Numbered from the stretch's first letter, positions 9,586-19,800 are shown. The stretch is 64,000 nucleotides of DNA from Cylicocyclus nassatus (GCA_958299035.1 CATQJL010000112.1:40924833-40988832), one strand, 5' to 3'. Numbers and translations are program-made. The notes: generated by a model from the letters alone, not told the origin.

Positions 9586-10566
9586 GCTGCTCATACTGTT
9601 CGAATGTGATCTTTGGGCCATTAAAGAAATCTACGACGTGTGTTATAGAGGGGCGCGTTCCCGTTGCAATGCCTTTTTATGACGTGTTGAAATATGCATC
9701 TTGAGTACAGGGATTACGGCAGTATCAATAACAAAGTCGCTTGTGCCGGCGGCTCGAATTTGCACGGCCTCCTAGGTCAGAGCTCGCTCCGCGTCTGGAT
9801 ATATCTCCTGAGCATTTATCTTCCAACAACTTCCGCGCCTTTCTAGGGAAATACTCAGAAAATAAATCGCAAACGCGTTTTGAAGACGGGTAGCACTATT
9901 ATTACGCTGTGAAAATCCGTCTTGGACAAAGCAAGTGCGGGTTGTGAACATCCGTGAGTTACAGATTTCTTTCTGTATAGAATATGCTTCTACATTATTT
10001 TGTGCTTGCAACGAAAAAGCAAATAAAATTTCAAAGCAGAGAATCGATCTCGGGCCTACGCTCATGTCAATGCCGAATCTGCATCAACAGTGAGAACTTA
10101 AATTTCTCTCTTGCTCACATTTTAGGAAAAAATGCAAATTTCCCTCCAAAACTCGAACACAAGTTAAATGCAGAGAAAATGCAAAGTGTTAGGTTGATTC
10201 ATAATTAACGCCGTTTCTTTGATTAAACTCTCAATCGAAAACTTTCTAGAAACACTTTTTCTGAGAGCAGTATATTACATACTGTTAAACAATATAGGTT
10301 TTTGCAGAGAGCATATAAAGAAAAATTCATGAGCATGAAGACTGCCAAATCTTTCCTGGCCTTTAGTTTGAGAGACCATAAATCAATTGAAAGTAGTAGG
10401 ATAAGAGGCACTATGCTCGTTGCGTAGCCGATGATCGGATACAGTGGTGTCAAGCTCAGGTTTTACGGAATTTTTCAGATGGAAAATTTCCCAAAAAGTC
10501 CGAAAGTACTAACTTTTTGACACTCGGCGGGTTCAAAAATTGCTCTTCTTGCTATTTCTCGATTTT
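9586..10566. other. 3' flank of the Myo9-like gene and transition to the tRNA array
   Basis: No coding segment or RNA gene is recognised. It probably contains the 3' UTR of the myosin gene; AATAAA occurs at 9861-9866 and 10022-10027. From about 10546 the sequence starts to resemble the array unit, with mismatches and small indels, and from 10567 it matches well. Confidence 0.55.
9861..9866 (+). promoter_or_regulatory. Candidate polyadenylation signal AATAAA
   Basis: An AATAAA hexamer 276 nt after the stop codon of the myosin tail, in sense orientation. A second one lies at 10022-10027. Which is used cannot be told from the sequence. Confidence 0.35.
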
Positions 10567-10661
10567 TCATTGCCAGTAAAATAGTTCGAAAGAAATAACG
10601 GGGAATCCAGCTCGCATTCTACGATAAAGTGAAAAAGCGCCTTTAACAGAAGATAGACGGA

Positions 10662-10733
10662 TCCTCGGTAGTATAGTGGTGAGTATCCGCGTCTGTCACA
10701 TGCGAGACCCGGGTTCAATTCCCGGCCGGGGAG
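10662..10733 (+). tRNA. tRNA-Asp(GTC)
   Basis: Unit 1, reference copy, 72 nt. Anticodon GTC at 10695-10697 in loop CTGTCAC. The acceptor stem is TCCTCGG with CCGGGGA (one T-G wobble), the T loop is TTCAATT, the discriminator is G and position 38 is C. No intron; CCA is not encoded, as usual in eukaryotes. Confidence 0.98.
10669..10722 (+). promoter_or_regulatory. Internal Pol III promoter of tRNA-Asp: A box 10669-10679, B box 10712-10722
   Basis: TAGTATAGTGG fits the A box and GGTTCAATTCC the B box bound by TFIIIC. The same positions relative to the gene start apply in every unit, except where a copy is noted as altered in the T stem. Confidence 0.85.
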
Positions 10734-10737
10734 AATC

Positions 10738-10741
10738 TTTT
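10738..10741 (+). terminator. Pol III terminator of tRNA-Asp (TTTT)
   Basis: Four T residues begin 5 nt after the tRNA-Asp 3' end, in the sequence AATCTTTTGC. It is a minimal-length terminator and is repeated with each unit. Confidence 0.75.
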
Positions 10742-10885
10742 GCTCCTGACACAATGAACACTTCCAAGCGCTGAGATAAAAACGCTCTGATAGAAAGTTC
10801 TTTTCCATGATTTTTCTTTCCTCCACAAACATTGGCCAGCCCATTAAGCATTGTTAGTGAAGTAGCGCAAAAAGCTCGCATTTGC

Positions 10886-10889
10886 AAAA
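10886..10889 (-). terminator. Pol III terminator of tRNA-Glu (TTTT on minus strand)
   Basis: On the minus strand GAGTTTTGC follows the tRNA-Glu 3' end by 4 nt. A run of five T lies about 15 nt further downstream as a possible back-up. In units 95, 103, 107 and 108 the first run is broken to CTTT. Confidence 0.75.
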
Positions 10890-10893
10890 CTCA

Positions 10894-10965
10894 TTCCGTT
10901 GCCGGGAATCGAACCCGGGCCTTACGGGTGAGAGCCGTAAATCCTAACCACTAGACCACAACGGA
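10894..10965 (-). tRNA. tRNA-Glu(CTC)
   Basis: Unit 1, reference copy, 72 nt on the minus strand. Anticodon CTC (plus-strand GAG at 10930-10932) in loop CTCTCAC with a fully paired anticodon stem TACGG/CCGTA. The acceptor stem is TCCGTTG/CAACGGA, the T loop TTCGATT and the discriminator A. It decodes GAG. Confidence 0.98.
10905..10958 (-). promoter_or_regulatory. Internal Pol III promoter of tRNA-Glu: A box 10948-10958, B box 10905-10915
   Basis: Minus-strand TGGTCTAGTGG (A box) and GGTTCGATTCC (B box) match the TFIIIC consensus. Units with the GAAGCCGGG change on the plus strand have an altered B box. Confidence 0.88.
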
Positions 10966-11130
10966 CTTACCGATTCCCTCATTGTGCCTGTTTTTGAGCA
11001 CTTCTTATCGTTTCGCTATTTCTTCATACTCTGAATCATTGCCAGTGAAATAGTTCGAAAGAAATAACGGGGAATCCAGCTCGCACTCTACGATAAAGTG
11101 AAAAAGCGCCTTTAACAGAAGATAGACGGA
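10966..11130. repeat. Divergent spacer between tRNA-Glu and next tRNA-Asp 5' ends
   Basis: 165 bp between the 5' ends of two divergent tRNA genes, so it must hold the upstream flanks of both. It is AT-rich with ACGATAAAGTG about 40 nt before the Asp gene. The 4-bp deletion that marks 19 units lies here. No other gene is visible. Confidence 0.75.
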
Positions 11131-11202
11131 TCCTCGGTAGTATAGTGGTGAGTATCCGCGTCTGTCACATGCGAGACCCGGGTTCAATTCCCGGCCGGGG
11201 AG
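11131..11202 (+). tRNA. tRNA-Asp(GTC)
   Basis: Unit 2; consensus. Confidence 0.97.
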
Positions 11203-11362
11203 AATCTTTTGCTCCTGACACAATGAACACTTCCAAGCGCTGAGATAAAAACGCTCTGATAGAAAGTTCTTTTCCATGATTTTTCTTTCCTCCACAAACA
11301 TTGGCCAGCCCATTAAGCATTGTTAGTGAAGTAGCGCAAAAAGCTCGCATTTGCAAAACTCA

Positions 11363-11434
11363 TTCCGTTGCCGGGAATCGAACCCGAGCCTTACGGGTGA
11401 GAGCCGTAAATCCTAACCACTAGACCACAAGGGA
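11363..11434 (-). tRNA. tRNA-Glu(CTC), altered
   Basis: Unit 2; C48>T (wobble) and G4>C, which faces C68 in the acceptor stem. Possibly impaired. Confidence 0.8.
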
Positions 11435-11599
11435 CTTACCGATTCCCTCATTGTGCCTGTTTTTGAGCACTTCTTATCGTTTCGCTATTTCTTCATACTC
11501 TGAATCATTGCCAGTAAAATAGTTCGAAAGAAATAACGGGGAATCCAGCTCGCACTCTACGATAAAGTGAAAAAGCGCCTTTAACAGAAGATAGACGGG

Positions 11600-11671
11600 T
11601 CCTCGGTAGTATAGTGGTGAGTATCCGCGTCTGTCACATGCGAGACCCGGGTTCAATTCCCGGCCGGGGAG
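11600..11671 (+). tRNA. tRNA-Asp(GTC)
   Basis: Unit 3; consensus, with A>G in the base just upstream. Confidence 0.97.
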
Positions 11672-11831
11672 AATCTTTTGCTCCTGACACAATGAACACT
11701 TCCAAGCGCTGAGATAAAAACGCTCTGATAGAAAGTTCTTTTCCATGATTTTTCTTTCCTCCACAAACATTGGCCAGCCCATTAAGCATTGTTAGTGAAG
11801 TAGCGCAAAAAGCTCGCATTTGCAAAACTCA

Positions 11832-11903
11832 TTCCGTTGCCGGGAATCGAACCCGGGCCTTACGGGTGAGAGCCGTAAATCCTAACCACTAGACCACAAC
11901 GGA
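11832..11903 (-). tRNA. tRNA-Glu(CTC)
   Basis: Unit 3; consensus. Confidence 0.97.
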
Positions 11904-12068
11904 CTTACCGATTCCCTCATTGTGCCTGTTTTTGAGCACTTCTTATCGTTTCGCTATTTCTTCATACTCTGAATCATTGCCAGTAAAATAGTTCGAAAGA
12001 AATAACGGGGAATCCAGCTCGCACTCTACGATAAAGTGAAAAAGCGCCTTTAACAGAAGATAGACGGA

Positions 12069-12140
12069 TCCTCGGTAGTATAGTGGTGAGTATCCGCGTC
12101 TGTCACATGCGAGACCCGGGTTCAATTCCCGGCCGTGGAG
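12069..12140 (+). tRNA. tRNA-Asp(GTC), altered
   Basis: Unit 4; G68>T faces T4 in the acceptor stem. Confidence 0.8.
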
Positions 12141-12300
12141 AATCTTTTGCTCCTGACACAATGAACACTTCCAAGCGCTGAGATAAAAACGCTCTGATAG
12201 AAAGTTCTTTTCCATGATTTTTCTTTCCTCCACAAACATTGGCCAGCCCATTAAGCATTGTTAGTGAAGTAGCGCAAAAAGCTCGCATTTGCAAAACTCA

Positions 12301-12372
12301 TTCCGTTGCCGGGAATCGAACCCGGGCCTTACGGGTGAGAGCCGTAAATCCTAACCACTAGATCACAACGGA
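12301..12372 (-). tRNA. tRNA-Glu(CTC)
   Basis: Unit 4; G10>A, D stem still pairs. Confidence 0.92.
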
Positions 12373-12537
12373 CTTACCGATTCCCTCATTGTGCCTGTTT
12401 TTGAGCACTTCTTATCGTTTCGCTATTTCTTCATACTCTGAATCATTGCCAGTAAAATAGTTCGAAAGAAATAACGGGGAATCCAGCTCGCACTCTACTA
12501 TAAAGTGAAAAAGCGCCTTTAACAGAAGATAGACGGA

Positions 12538-12609
12538 TCCTCGGTAGTATAGTGGTGAGTATCCGCGTCTGTCACATGCGAGACCCGGGTTCAATTTCCG
12601 GCCGGGGAG
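12538..12609 (+). tRNA. tRNA-Asp(GTC)
   Basis: Unit 5; C60>T gives a G-T wobble closing the T loop. Confidence 0.9.
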
Positions 12610-12769
12610 AATCTTTTGCTCCTGACACAATGAACACTTCCAAGCGCTGAGATAAAAACGCTCTGATAGAAAGTTCTTTTCCATGATTTTTCTTTCCTCC
12701 ACAAACATTGGCCAGCCCATTAAGCATTGTTAGTGAAGTAGCGCAAAAAGCTCGCATTTGCAAAACTCA

Positions 12770-12841
12770 TTCCGTTGCCGGGAATCGAACCCGGGCCTTA
12801 CGGGTGAGAGCCGTAAATCCTAACCACTAGACCACAACGGA
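12770..12841 (-). tRNA. tRNA-Glu(CTC)
   Basis: Unit 5; consensus. Confidence 0.97.
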
Positions 12842-13006
12842 CTTACCGATTCCCTCATTGTGCCTGTTTTTGAGCACTTCTTATCGTTTCGCTATTTCTT
12901 CATACTCTGAATCATTGCCAGTGAAATAGTTCGAAAGAAATAACGGGGAATCCAGCTCGCACTCTACGATAAAGTGAAAAAGCGCCTTTAACGGAAGATA
13001 GACGGA

Positions 13007-13078
13007 TCCTCGGTAGTATAGTGGTGAGTATCCGCGTCTGTCACATGCGAGACCCGGGTTCAATTCCCGGCCGGGGAG
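13007..13078 (+). tRNA. tRNA-Asp(GTC)
   Basis: Unit 6; consensus. Confidence 0.97.
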
Positions 13079-13238
13079 AATCTTTTGCTCCTGACACAAT
13101 GAACACTTCCAAGCGCTGAGATAAAAACGCTCTGATAGAAAGTTCTTTTCCATGATTTTTCTTTCCTCCACAAACATTGGCCAGCCCATTAAGCATTGTT
13201 AGTGAAGTAGCGCAAAAAGCTCGCATTTGCAAAACTCA

Positions 13239-13310
13239 TTCCGTTGCCGGGAATCGAACCCGGGCCTTACGGGTGAGAGCCGTAAATCCTAACCACTAGA
13301 CCACAACGGA
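13239..13310 (-). tRNA. tRNA-Glu(CTC)
   Basis: Unit 6; consensus. Confidence 0.97.
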
Positions 13311-13475
13311 CTTACCGATTCCCTCATTGTGCCTGTTTTTGAGCACTTCTTATCGTTTCGCTATTTCTTCATACTCTGAATCATTGCCAGTAAAATAGTT
13401 CGAAAGAAATAACGGGGAATCCAGCTCGCACTCTACGATAAAGTGAAAAAGCGCCTTTAACAGAAGATAGACGGA

Positions 13476-13547
13476 TCCTCGGTAGTATAGTGGTGAGTAT
13501 CCGCGTCTGTCACATGCGAGACCCGGGTTCAATTCCCGGCCGGGGAG
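13476..13547 (+). tRNA. tRNA-Asp(GTC)
   Basis: Unit 7; consensus. Confidence 0.97.
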
Positions 13548-13707
13548 AATCTTTTGCTCCTGACACAATGAACACTTCCAAGCGCTGAGATAAAAACGCT
13601 CTGATAGAAAGTTCTTTTCCATGATTTTTCTTTCCTCCACAAACATTGGACAGCCCGTTAAGCATTGTTAGTGAAGTAGCGCAAAAAGCTCGCATTTGCA
13701 AAACTCA

Positions 13708-13779
13708 TTCCGTTGCCGGGAATCGAACCCGGGCCTTACGGGTGAGAGCCGTAAATCCTAACCACTAGACCACAACGGA
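13708..13779 (-). tRNA. tRNA-Glu(CTC)
   Basis: Unit 7; consensus. Confidence 0.97.
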
Positions 13780-13944
13780 CTTACCGATTCCCTCATTGTG
13801 CCTGTTTTTGAGCACTTCGTATCGTTTCGCTATTCCTTCATACTCTGAATCATTGCCAGTAAAATAGTTCGAAAGAAATAACGGGGAATCCAGCTCGCAC
13901 TCTACGATAAAGTGAAAAAGCGCCTTTAACAGAAGATAGACGGA

Positions 13945-14016
13945 TCCTCGGTAGTATAGTGGTGAGTATCCGCGTCTGTCACATGCGAGACCCGGGTTCA
14001 ATTCAAGGCCGGGGAG
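13945..14016 (+). tRNA. tRNA-Asp(GTC), likely pseudogene
   Basis: Unit 8; C61>A and C62>A create two mismatches inside the T stem (with G51 and G50) and alter the last B-box base. Nine further copies with this lesion lie beyond 49 kb. Confidence 0.7.
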
Positions 14017-14176
14017 AATCTTTTGCTCCTGACACAATGAACACTTCCAAGCGCTGAGATAAAGACGCTCTGATAGAAAGTTCTTTTCCATGATTTTTCT
14101 TTCCTCCACAAACATTGGCCAGCCCATTAAGCATTGTTAGTGAAGTAGCGCAAAAAGCTCGCATTTGCAAAACTCA

Positions 14177-14248
14177 TTCCGTTGACGGAAATCGAACCCG
14201 GGCCTTACGGGTGAGAGCCGTAAATTCTAACCACTAGACCACAACGGA
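14177..14248 (-). tRNA. tRNA-Glu(CTC), altered
   Basis: Unit 8; G64>T faces C48, C60>T wobble, G23>A faces C12 in the D stem ('TTGACGGAAA type'). Confidence 0.78.
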
Positions 14249-14413
14249 CTTACCGATTCCCTCATTGTGCCTGTTTTTGAGCACTTCTTATCGTTTCGCT
14301 ATTTCTTCATACTCCGAATCATTGCCAGTAAAATAGTTCGAAAGAAATAACGGGGAATCCAGCTCGCACTCTACGATAAAGTGAAAAAGCGCCTTTAACA
14401 GAAGATAGACGGA

Positions 14414-14485
14414 TCCTCGGTAGTATAGTGGTGAGTATCCGCGTCTGTCACATGCGAGACCCGGGTTCAATTCCCGGCCAGGGAG
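14414..14485 (+). tRNA. tRNA-Asp(GTC), altered
   Basis: Unit 9; G67>A faces C5 in the acceptor stem ('C5xA67 type'). Confidence 0.8.
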
Positions 14486-14645
14486 AATCTTTTGCTCCTG
14501 ACACAATGAACACTTCCAAGCGCTGAGATAAAAACGCTCTGATAGAAAGTTCTTTTCCATGATTTTTCTTTCCTCCACAAACATTGGCCAGCCCATTAAG
14601 CATTGTTAGTGAAGTAGCGCAAAAAGCTCGCATTTGCAAAACTCA

Positions 14646-14717
14646 TTCCGTTGCCGGGAATCGAACCCGGGCCTTACGGGTGAGAGCCGTAAATCCTAAC
14701 CACTAGACCACAACCGA
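14646..14717 (-). tRNA. tRNA-Glu(CTC), altered
   Basis: Unit 9; C3>G faces G69 in the acceptor stem. Confidence 0.8.
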
Positions 14718-14882
14718 CTTACCGATTCCCTCATTGTGCCTGTTTTTGAGCACTTCTTATCGTTTCGCTATTCCTTCATACTCTGAATCATTGCCAGTAA
14801 AATAGTTCGAAAGAAATAACGGGGAATCCAGCTCGCACTCTACGATAAAGTGAAAAAGCGCCTTTAACAGAAGATAGATGGA

Positions 14883-14954
14883 TCCTCGGTAGTATAGTGG
14901 TGAGTATCCGCGTCTGTCACATGCGAGACCCGGGTTCAATTCCCGGCCGGGGAG
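14883..14954 (+). tRNA. tRNA-Asp(GTC)
   Basis: Unit 10; consensus. Confidence 0.97.
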
Positions 14955-15114
14955 AATCTTTTGCTCCTGACACAATGAACACTTCCAAGCGCTGAGATAA
15001 AAACGCTCTGATAGAAAGTTCTTTTCCATGATTTTTCTTTCCTCCACAAACATTGGCCAGCCCATTAAGCATTGTTAGTGAAGTAGCGCAAAAAGCTCGC
15101 ATTTGCAAAACTCA

Positions 15115-15186
15115 TTCCGTTGCCGGGAATCGAACCCGGGCCTTACGGGTGAGAGCCGTAAATCCTAACCACTAGACCACAACGGA
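15115..15186 (-). tRNA. tRNA-Glu(CTC)
   Basis: Unit 10; consensus. Confidence 0.97.
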
Positions 15187-15351
15187 CTTACCGATTCCCT
15201 CATTGTGCCTGTTTTTGAGCACTTCTTATCGTTTCGCTATTTCTTCATACTCTGAATCATTGCCAGTGAAATAGTTCGAAAGAAATAACGGGGAATCCAG
15301 CTCGCACTCTACGATAAAGTGAAAAAGCGCCTTTAACAGAAGATAGACGGA

Positions 15352-15423
15352 TCCTCGGTAGTATAGTGGTGAGTATCCGCGTCTGTCACATGCGAGACCC
15401 GGGTTCAATTCCCGGCCGGGGAG
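15352..15423 (+). tRNA. tRNA-Asp(GTC)
   Basis: Unit 11; consensus. Confidence 0.97.
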
Positions 15424-15583
15424 AATCTTTTGCTCCTGACACAATGAACACTTCCAAGCGCTGAGATAAAAACGCTCTGATAGAAAGTTCTTTTCCATGA
15501 TTTTTCTTTCCTCCACAAACATTGGCCAGCCCATTAAGCATTGTTAGTGAAGTAGCGCAAAAAGCTCGCATTTGCAAAACTCA

Positions 15584-15655
15584 TTCCGTTGCCGGGAATC
15601 GAACCCGGGCCTTACGGGTGAGAGCCGTAAATCCTAACCACTAGACCACAACGGA
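15584..15655 (-). tRNA. tRNA-Glu(CTC)
   Basis: Unit 11; consensus. Confidence 0.97.
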
Positions 15656-15820
15656 CTTACCGATTCCCTCATTGTGCCTGTTTTTGAGCACTTCTTATCG
15701 TTTCGCTATTTCTTCATACTCTGAATCATTGCCAGTGAAATAGTTCGAAAGAAATAACGGGGAATCCAGCTCGCACTCTACGATAAAGTGAAAAAGCGCC
15801 TTTAACGGAAGATAGACGGA

Positions 15821-15892
15821 TCCTCGGTAGTATAGTGGTGAGTATCCGCGTCTGTCACATGCGAGACCCGGGTTCAATTCCCGGCCGGGGAG
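15821..15892 (+). tRNA. tRNA-Asp(GTC)
   Basis: Unit 12; consensus. Confidence 0.97.
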
Positions 15893-16052
15893 AATCTTTT
15901 GCTCCTGACACAATGAACACTTCCAAGCGCTGAGATAAAAACGCTCTGATAGAAAGTTCTTTTCCATGATTTTTCTTTCCTCCACAAACATTGGCCAGCC
16001 CATTAAGCATTGTTAGTGAAGTAGCGCAAAAAGCTCGCATTTGCAAAACTCA

Positions 16053-16124
16053 TTCCGTTGCCGGGAATCGAACCCGGGCCTTACGGGTGAGAGCCGTAAA
16101 TCCTAACCACTAGACCACAACGGA
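16053..16124 (-). tRNA. tRNA-Glu(CTC)
   Basis: Unit 12; consensus. Confidence 0.97.
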
Positions 16125-16289
16125 CTTACCGATTCCCTCATTGTGCCTGTTTTTGAGCACTTCTTATCGTTTCGCTATTTCTTCATACTCTGAATCATTG
16201 CCAGTAAAATAGTTCGAAAGAAATAACGGGGAATCCAGCTCGCACTCTACGATAAAGTGAAAAAGCGCCTTTAACAGAAGATAGACGGA

Positions 16290-16361
16290 TCCTCGGTAGT
16301 ATAGTGGTGAGTATCCGCGTCTGTCACATGCGAGACCCGGGTTCAATTCCCGGCCGGGGAG
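16290..16361 (+). tRNA. tRNA-Asp(GTC)
   Basis: Unit 13; consensus. Confidence 0.97.
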
Positions 16362-16521
16362 AATCTTTTGCTCCTGACACAATGAACACTTCCAAGCGCT
16401 GAGATAAAAACGCTCTGATAGAAAGTTCTTTTCCATGATTTTTCTTTCCTCCACAAACATTGGCCAGCCCATTAAGCATTGTTAGTGAAGTAGCGCAAAA
16501 AGCTCGCATTTGCAAAACTCA

Positions 16522-16593
16522 TTCCGTTGACGGAAATCGAACCCGGGCCTTACGGGTGAGAGCCGTAAATTCTAACCACTAGACCACAACGGA
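16522..16593 (-). tRNA. tRNA-Glu(CTC), altered
   Basis: Unit 13; TTGACGGAAA type (see unit 8). Confidence 0.78.
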
Positions 16594-16758
16594 CTTACCG
16601 ATTCCCTCATTGTGCCTGTTTTTGAGCACTTCTTATCGTTTCGCTATTTCTTCATACTCCGAATCATTGCCAGTAAAATAGTTCGAAAGAAATAACGGGG
16701 AATCCAGCTCGCACTCTACGATAAAGTGAAAAAGCGCCTTTAACAGAAGATAGACGGA

Positions 16759-16830
16759 TCCTCGGTAGTATAGTGGTGAGTATCCGCGTCTGTCACATGC
16801 GAGACCCGGGTTCAATTCCCGGCCAGGGAG
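16759..16830 (+). tRNA. tRNA-Asp(GTC), altered
   Basis: Unit 14; C5xA67. Confidence 0.8.
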
Positions 16831-16990
16831 AATCTTTTGCTCCTGACACAATGAACACTTCCAAGCGCTGAGATAAAAACGCTCTGATAGAAAGTTCTTT
16901 TCCATGATTTTTCTTTCCTCCACAAACATTGGCCAGCCCATTAAGCATTGTTAGTGAAGTAGCGCAAAAAGCTCGCATTTGCAAAACTCA

Positions 16991-17062
16991 TTCCGTTGCC
17001 GGGAATCGAACCCGGGCCTTACGGGTGAGAGCCGTAAATCCTAACCACTAGACCACAACGGA
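16991..17062 (-). tRNA. tRNA-Glu(CTC)
   Basis: Unit 14; consensus. Confidence 0.97.
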
Positions 17063-17227
17063 CTTACCGATTCCCTCATTGTGCCTGTTTTTGAGCACTT
17101 CTTATCGTTTCGCTATTTCTTCATACTCTGAATCATTGCCAGTAAAATAGTTCGAAAGAAATAACGGGGAATCCAGCTCGCACTCTACGATAAAGTGAAA
17201 AAGCGCCTTTAACAGAAGATAGACGGA

Positions 17228-17299
17228 TCCTCGGTAGTATAGTGGTGAGTATCCGCGTCTGTCACATGCGAGACCCGGGTTCAATTCCCGGCCGGGGAG
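17228..17299 (+). tRNA. tRNA-Asp(GTC)
   Basis: Unit 15; consensus. Confidence 0.97.
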
Positions 17300-17459
17300 A
17301 ATCTTTTGCTCCTGACACAATGAACACTTCCAAGCGCTGAGATAAAAACGCTCTGATAGAAAGTTCTTTTCCATGATTTTTCTTTCCTCCACAAACATTG
17401 GACAGCCCGTTAAGCATTGTTAGTGAAGTAGCGCAAAAAGCTCGCATTTGCAAAACTCA

Positions 17460-17531
17460 TTCCGTTGACGGAAATCGAACCCGGGCCTTACGGGTGAGAG
17501 CCGTAAATTCTAACCACTAGACCACAACGGA
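17460..17531 (-). tRNA. tRNA-Glu(CTC), altered
   Basis: Unit 15; TTGACGGAAA type. Confidence 0.78.
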
Positions 17532-17696
17532 CTTACCGATTCCCTCATTGTGCCTGTTTTTGAGCACTTCTTATCGTTTCGCTATTTCTTCATACTCTGA
17601 ATCATTGCCAGTAAAATAGTTCGAAAGAAATAACGGGGAATCCAGCTCGCACTCTACGATAAAGTGAAAAAGCGCCTTTAACAGAAGATAGACGGA

Positions 17697-17768
17697 TCCT
17701 CGGTAGTATAGTGGTGAGTATCCGCGTCTGTCACATGCGAGACCCGGGTTCAATTCCCGGCCGGGGAG
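17697..17768 (+). tRNA. tRNA-Asp(GTC)
   Basis: Unit 16; consensus. Confidence 0.97.
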
Positions 17769-17928
17769 AATCTTTTGCTCCTGACACAATGAACACTTCC
17801 AAGCGCTGAGATAAAAACGCTCTGATAGAAAGTTCTTTTCCATGATTTTTCTTTCCTCCACAAACATTGGACAGCCCGTTAAGCATTGTTAGTGAAGTAG
17901 CGCAAAAAGCTCGCATTTGCAAAACTCA

Positions 17929-18000
17929 TTCCGTTGACGGAAATCGAACCCGGGCCTTACGGGTGAGAGCCGTAAATTCTAACCACTAGACCACAACGGA
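17929..18000 (-). tRNA. tRNA-Glu(CTC), altered
   Basis: Unit 16; TTGACGGAAA type; unit 16 duplicates unit 15. Confidence 0.78.
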
Positions 18001-18165
18001 CTTACCGATTCCCTCATTGTGCCTGTTTTTGAGCACTTCTTATCGTTTCGCTATTCCTTCATACTCTGAATCATTGCCAGTAAAATAGTTCGAAAGAAAT
18101 AACGGGGAATCCAGCTCGCACTCTACGATAAAGTGAAAAAGCGCCTTTAACAGAAGATAGATGGA

Positions 18166-18237
18166 TCCTCGGTAGTATAGTGGTGAGTATCCGCGTCTGT
18201 CACATGCGAGACCCGGGTTCAATTCCCGGCCGGGGAG
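18166..18237 (+). tRNA. tRNA-Asp(GTC)
   Basis: Unit 17; consensus. Confidence 0.97.
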
Positions 18238-18397
18238 AATCTTTTGCTCCTGACACAATGAACACTTCCAAGCGCTGAGATAAAAACGCTCTAATAGAAA
18301 GTTCTTTTCCATGATTTTTCTTTCCTCCACAAACATTGGCCAGCCCATTAAGCATTGTTAGTGAAGTAGCGCAAAAAGCTCGCATTTGCAAAACTCA

Positions 18398-18469
18398 TTC
18401 CGTTGCCGGGAATCGAACCCGGGCCTTACGGGTGAGAGCCGTAAATCCTAACCACTAGATCACAACGGA
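18398..18469 (-). tRNA. tRNA-Glu(CTC)
   Basis: Unit 17; G10>A, as in unit 4. Confidence 0.92.
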
Positions 18470-18634
18470 CTTACCGATTCCCTCATTGTGCCTGTTTTTG
18501 AGCACTTCTTATCGTTTCGCTATTCCTTCATACTCTGAATCATTGCCAGTAAAATAGTTCGAAAGAAATAACGGGGAATCCAGCTCGCACTCTACGATAA
18601 AGTGAAAAAGCGCCTTTAACAGAAGATAGACGGA

Positions 18635-18706
18635 TCCTCGGTAGTATAGTGGTGAGTATCCGCGTCTGTCACATGCGAGACCCGGGTTCAATTCCCGGCC
18701 GGGGAG
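18635..18706 (+). tRNA. tRNA-Asp(GTC)
   Basis: Unit 18; consensus. Confidence 0.97.
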
Positions 18707-18866
18707 AATCTTTTGCTCCTGACACAATGAACACTTCCAAGCGCTGAGATAAAAACGCTCTGATAGAAAGTTCTTTTCCATGATTTTTCTTTCCTCCACA
18801 AACATTGGCCAGCCCATTAAGCATTGTTAGTGAAGTAGCGCAAAAAGCTCGCATTTGCAAAACTCA

Positions 18867-18938
18867 TTCCGTTGCCGGGAATCGAACCCGGGCCTTACGG
18901 GTGAGAGCCGTAAATCCTAACCACTAGACCACAACGGA
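18867..18938 (-). tRNA. tRNA-Glu(CTC)
   Basis: Unit 18; consensus. Confidence 0.97.
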
Positions 18939-19103
18939 CTTACCGATTCCCTCATTGTGCCTGTTTTTGAGCACTTCTTATCGTTTCGCTATTTCTTCAT
19001 ACTCTGAATCATTGCCAGTAAAATAGTTCGAAAGAAATAACGGGGAATCCAGCTCGCACTCTACGATAAAGTGAAAAAGCGCCTTTAACAGAAGATAGAT
19101 GGA

Positions 19104-19175
19104 TCCTCGGTAGTATAGTGGTGAGTATCCGCGTCTGTCACATGCGAGACCCGGGTTCAATTCCCGGCCGGGGAG
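19104..19175 (+). tRNA. tRNA-Asp(GTC)
   Basis: Unit 19; consensus. Confidence 0.97.
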
Positions 19176-19335
19176 AATCTTTTGCTCCTGACACAATGAA
19201 CACTTCCAAGCGCTGAGATAAAAACGCTCTAATAGAAAGTTCTTTTCCATGATTTTTCTTTCCTCCACAAACATTGGCCAGCCCATTAAGCATTGTTAGT
19301 GAAGTAGCGCAAAAAGCTCGCATTTGCAAAACTCA

Positions 19336-19407
19336 TTCCGTTGCCGGGAATCGAACCCGGGCCTTACGGGTGAGAGCCGTAAATCCTAACCACTAGACCA
19401 CAACGGA
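19336..19407 (-). tRNA. tRNA-Glu(CTC)
   Basis: Unit 19; consensus. Confidence 0.97.
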
Positions 19408-19568
19408 CTTACCGATTCCCTCATTGTGCCTGTTTTTGAGCACTTCTTATCGTTTCGCTATTTCTTCATACTCTGAATCATTGCCAGTAAAATAGTTCGA
19501 AATAACGGGTAATCCAGCTCGCACTCTACGATAAAGTGAAAAAGCGCCTTCAACAGAAGATAGACGGA

Positions 19569-19640
19569 TCCTCGGTAGTATAGTGGTGAGTATCCGCGTC
19601 TGTCACATGCGAGACCCGGGTTCAATTCCCGGCCGGGGAG
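19569..19640 (+). tRNA. tRNA-Asp(GTC)
   Basis: Unit 20; consensus; first unit with the 4-bp upstream deletion. Confidence 0.97.
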
Positions 19641-19800
19641 AATCTTTTGCTCCTGACACAATGAACACTTCCAAGCGCTGAGATAAAAACGCTCTGATAG
19701 AAAGTTCTTTTCCATGATTTTTCTTTCCTCCACAAACATTGGCCAGCCCATTAAGCATTGTTAGTGAAGTAGCGCAAAAAGCTCGCATTTGCAAAACTCA

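Larger units (their letters stand above)
10734..10893. repeat. Convergent spacer between tRNA-Asp and tRNA-Glu 3' ends (unit 1)
   Basis: 160 bp. It contains the Asp terminator on the left and the Glu terminator on the right, and in between the segment TTCCAAGCGCTGAGATAAAA that is copied in inverted form in seven later units. No gene is seen in it. Confidence 0.8.

Noticed and set aside
9092..9682. Single 196-codon coding ORF through the gene end
   Set aside because: Its second half reads the terminal exon in a frame lacking the acidic/Pro-Arg character of a Myo9 tail and ignores good splice sites; only the part up to 9356 is accepted.
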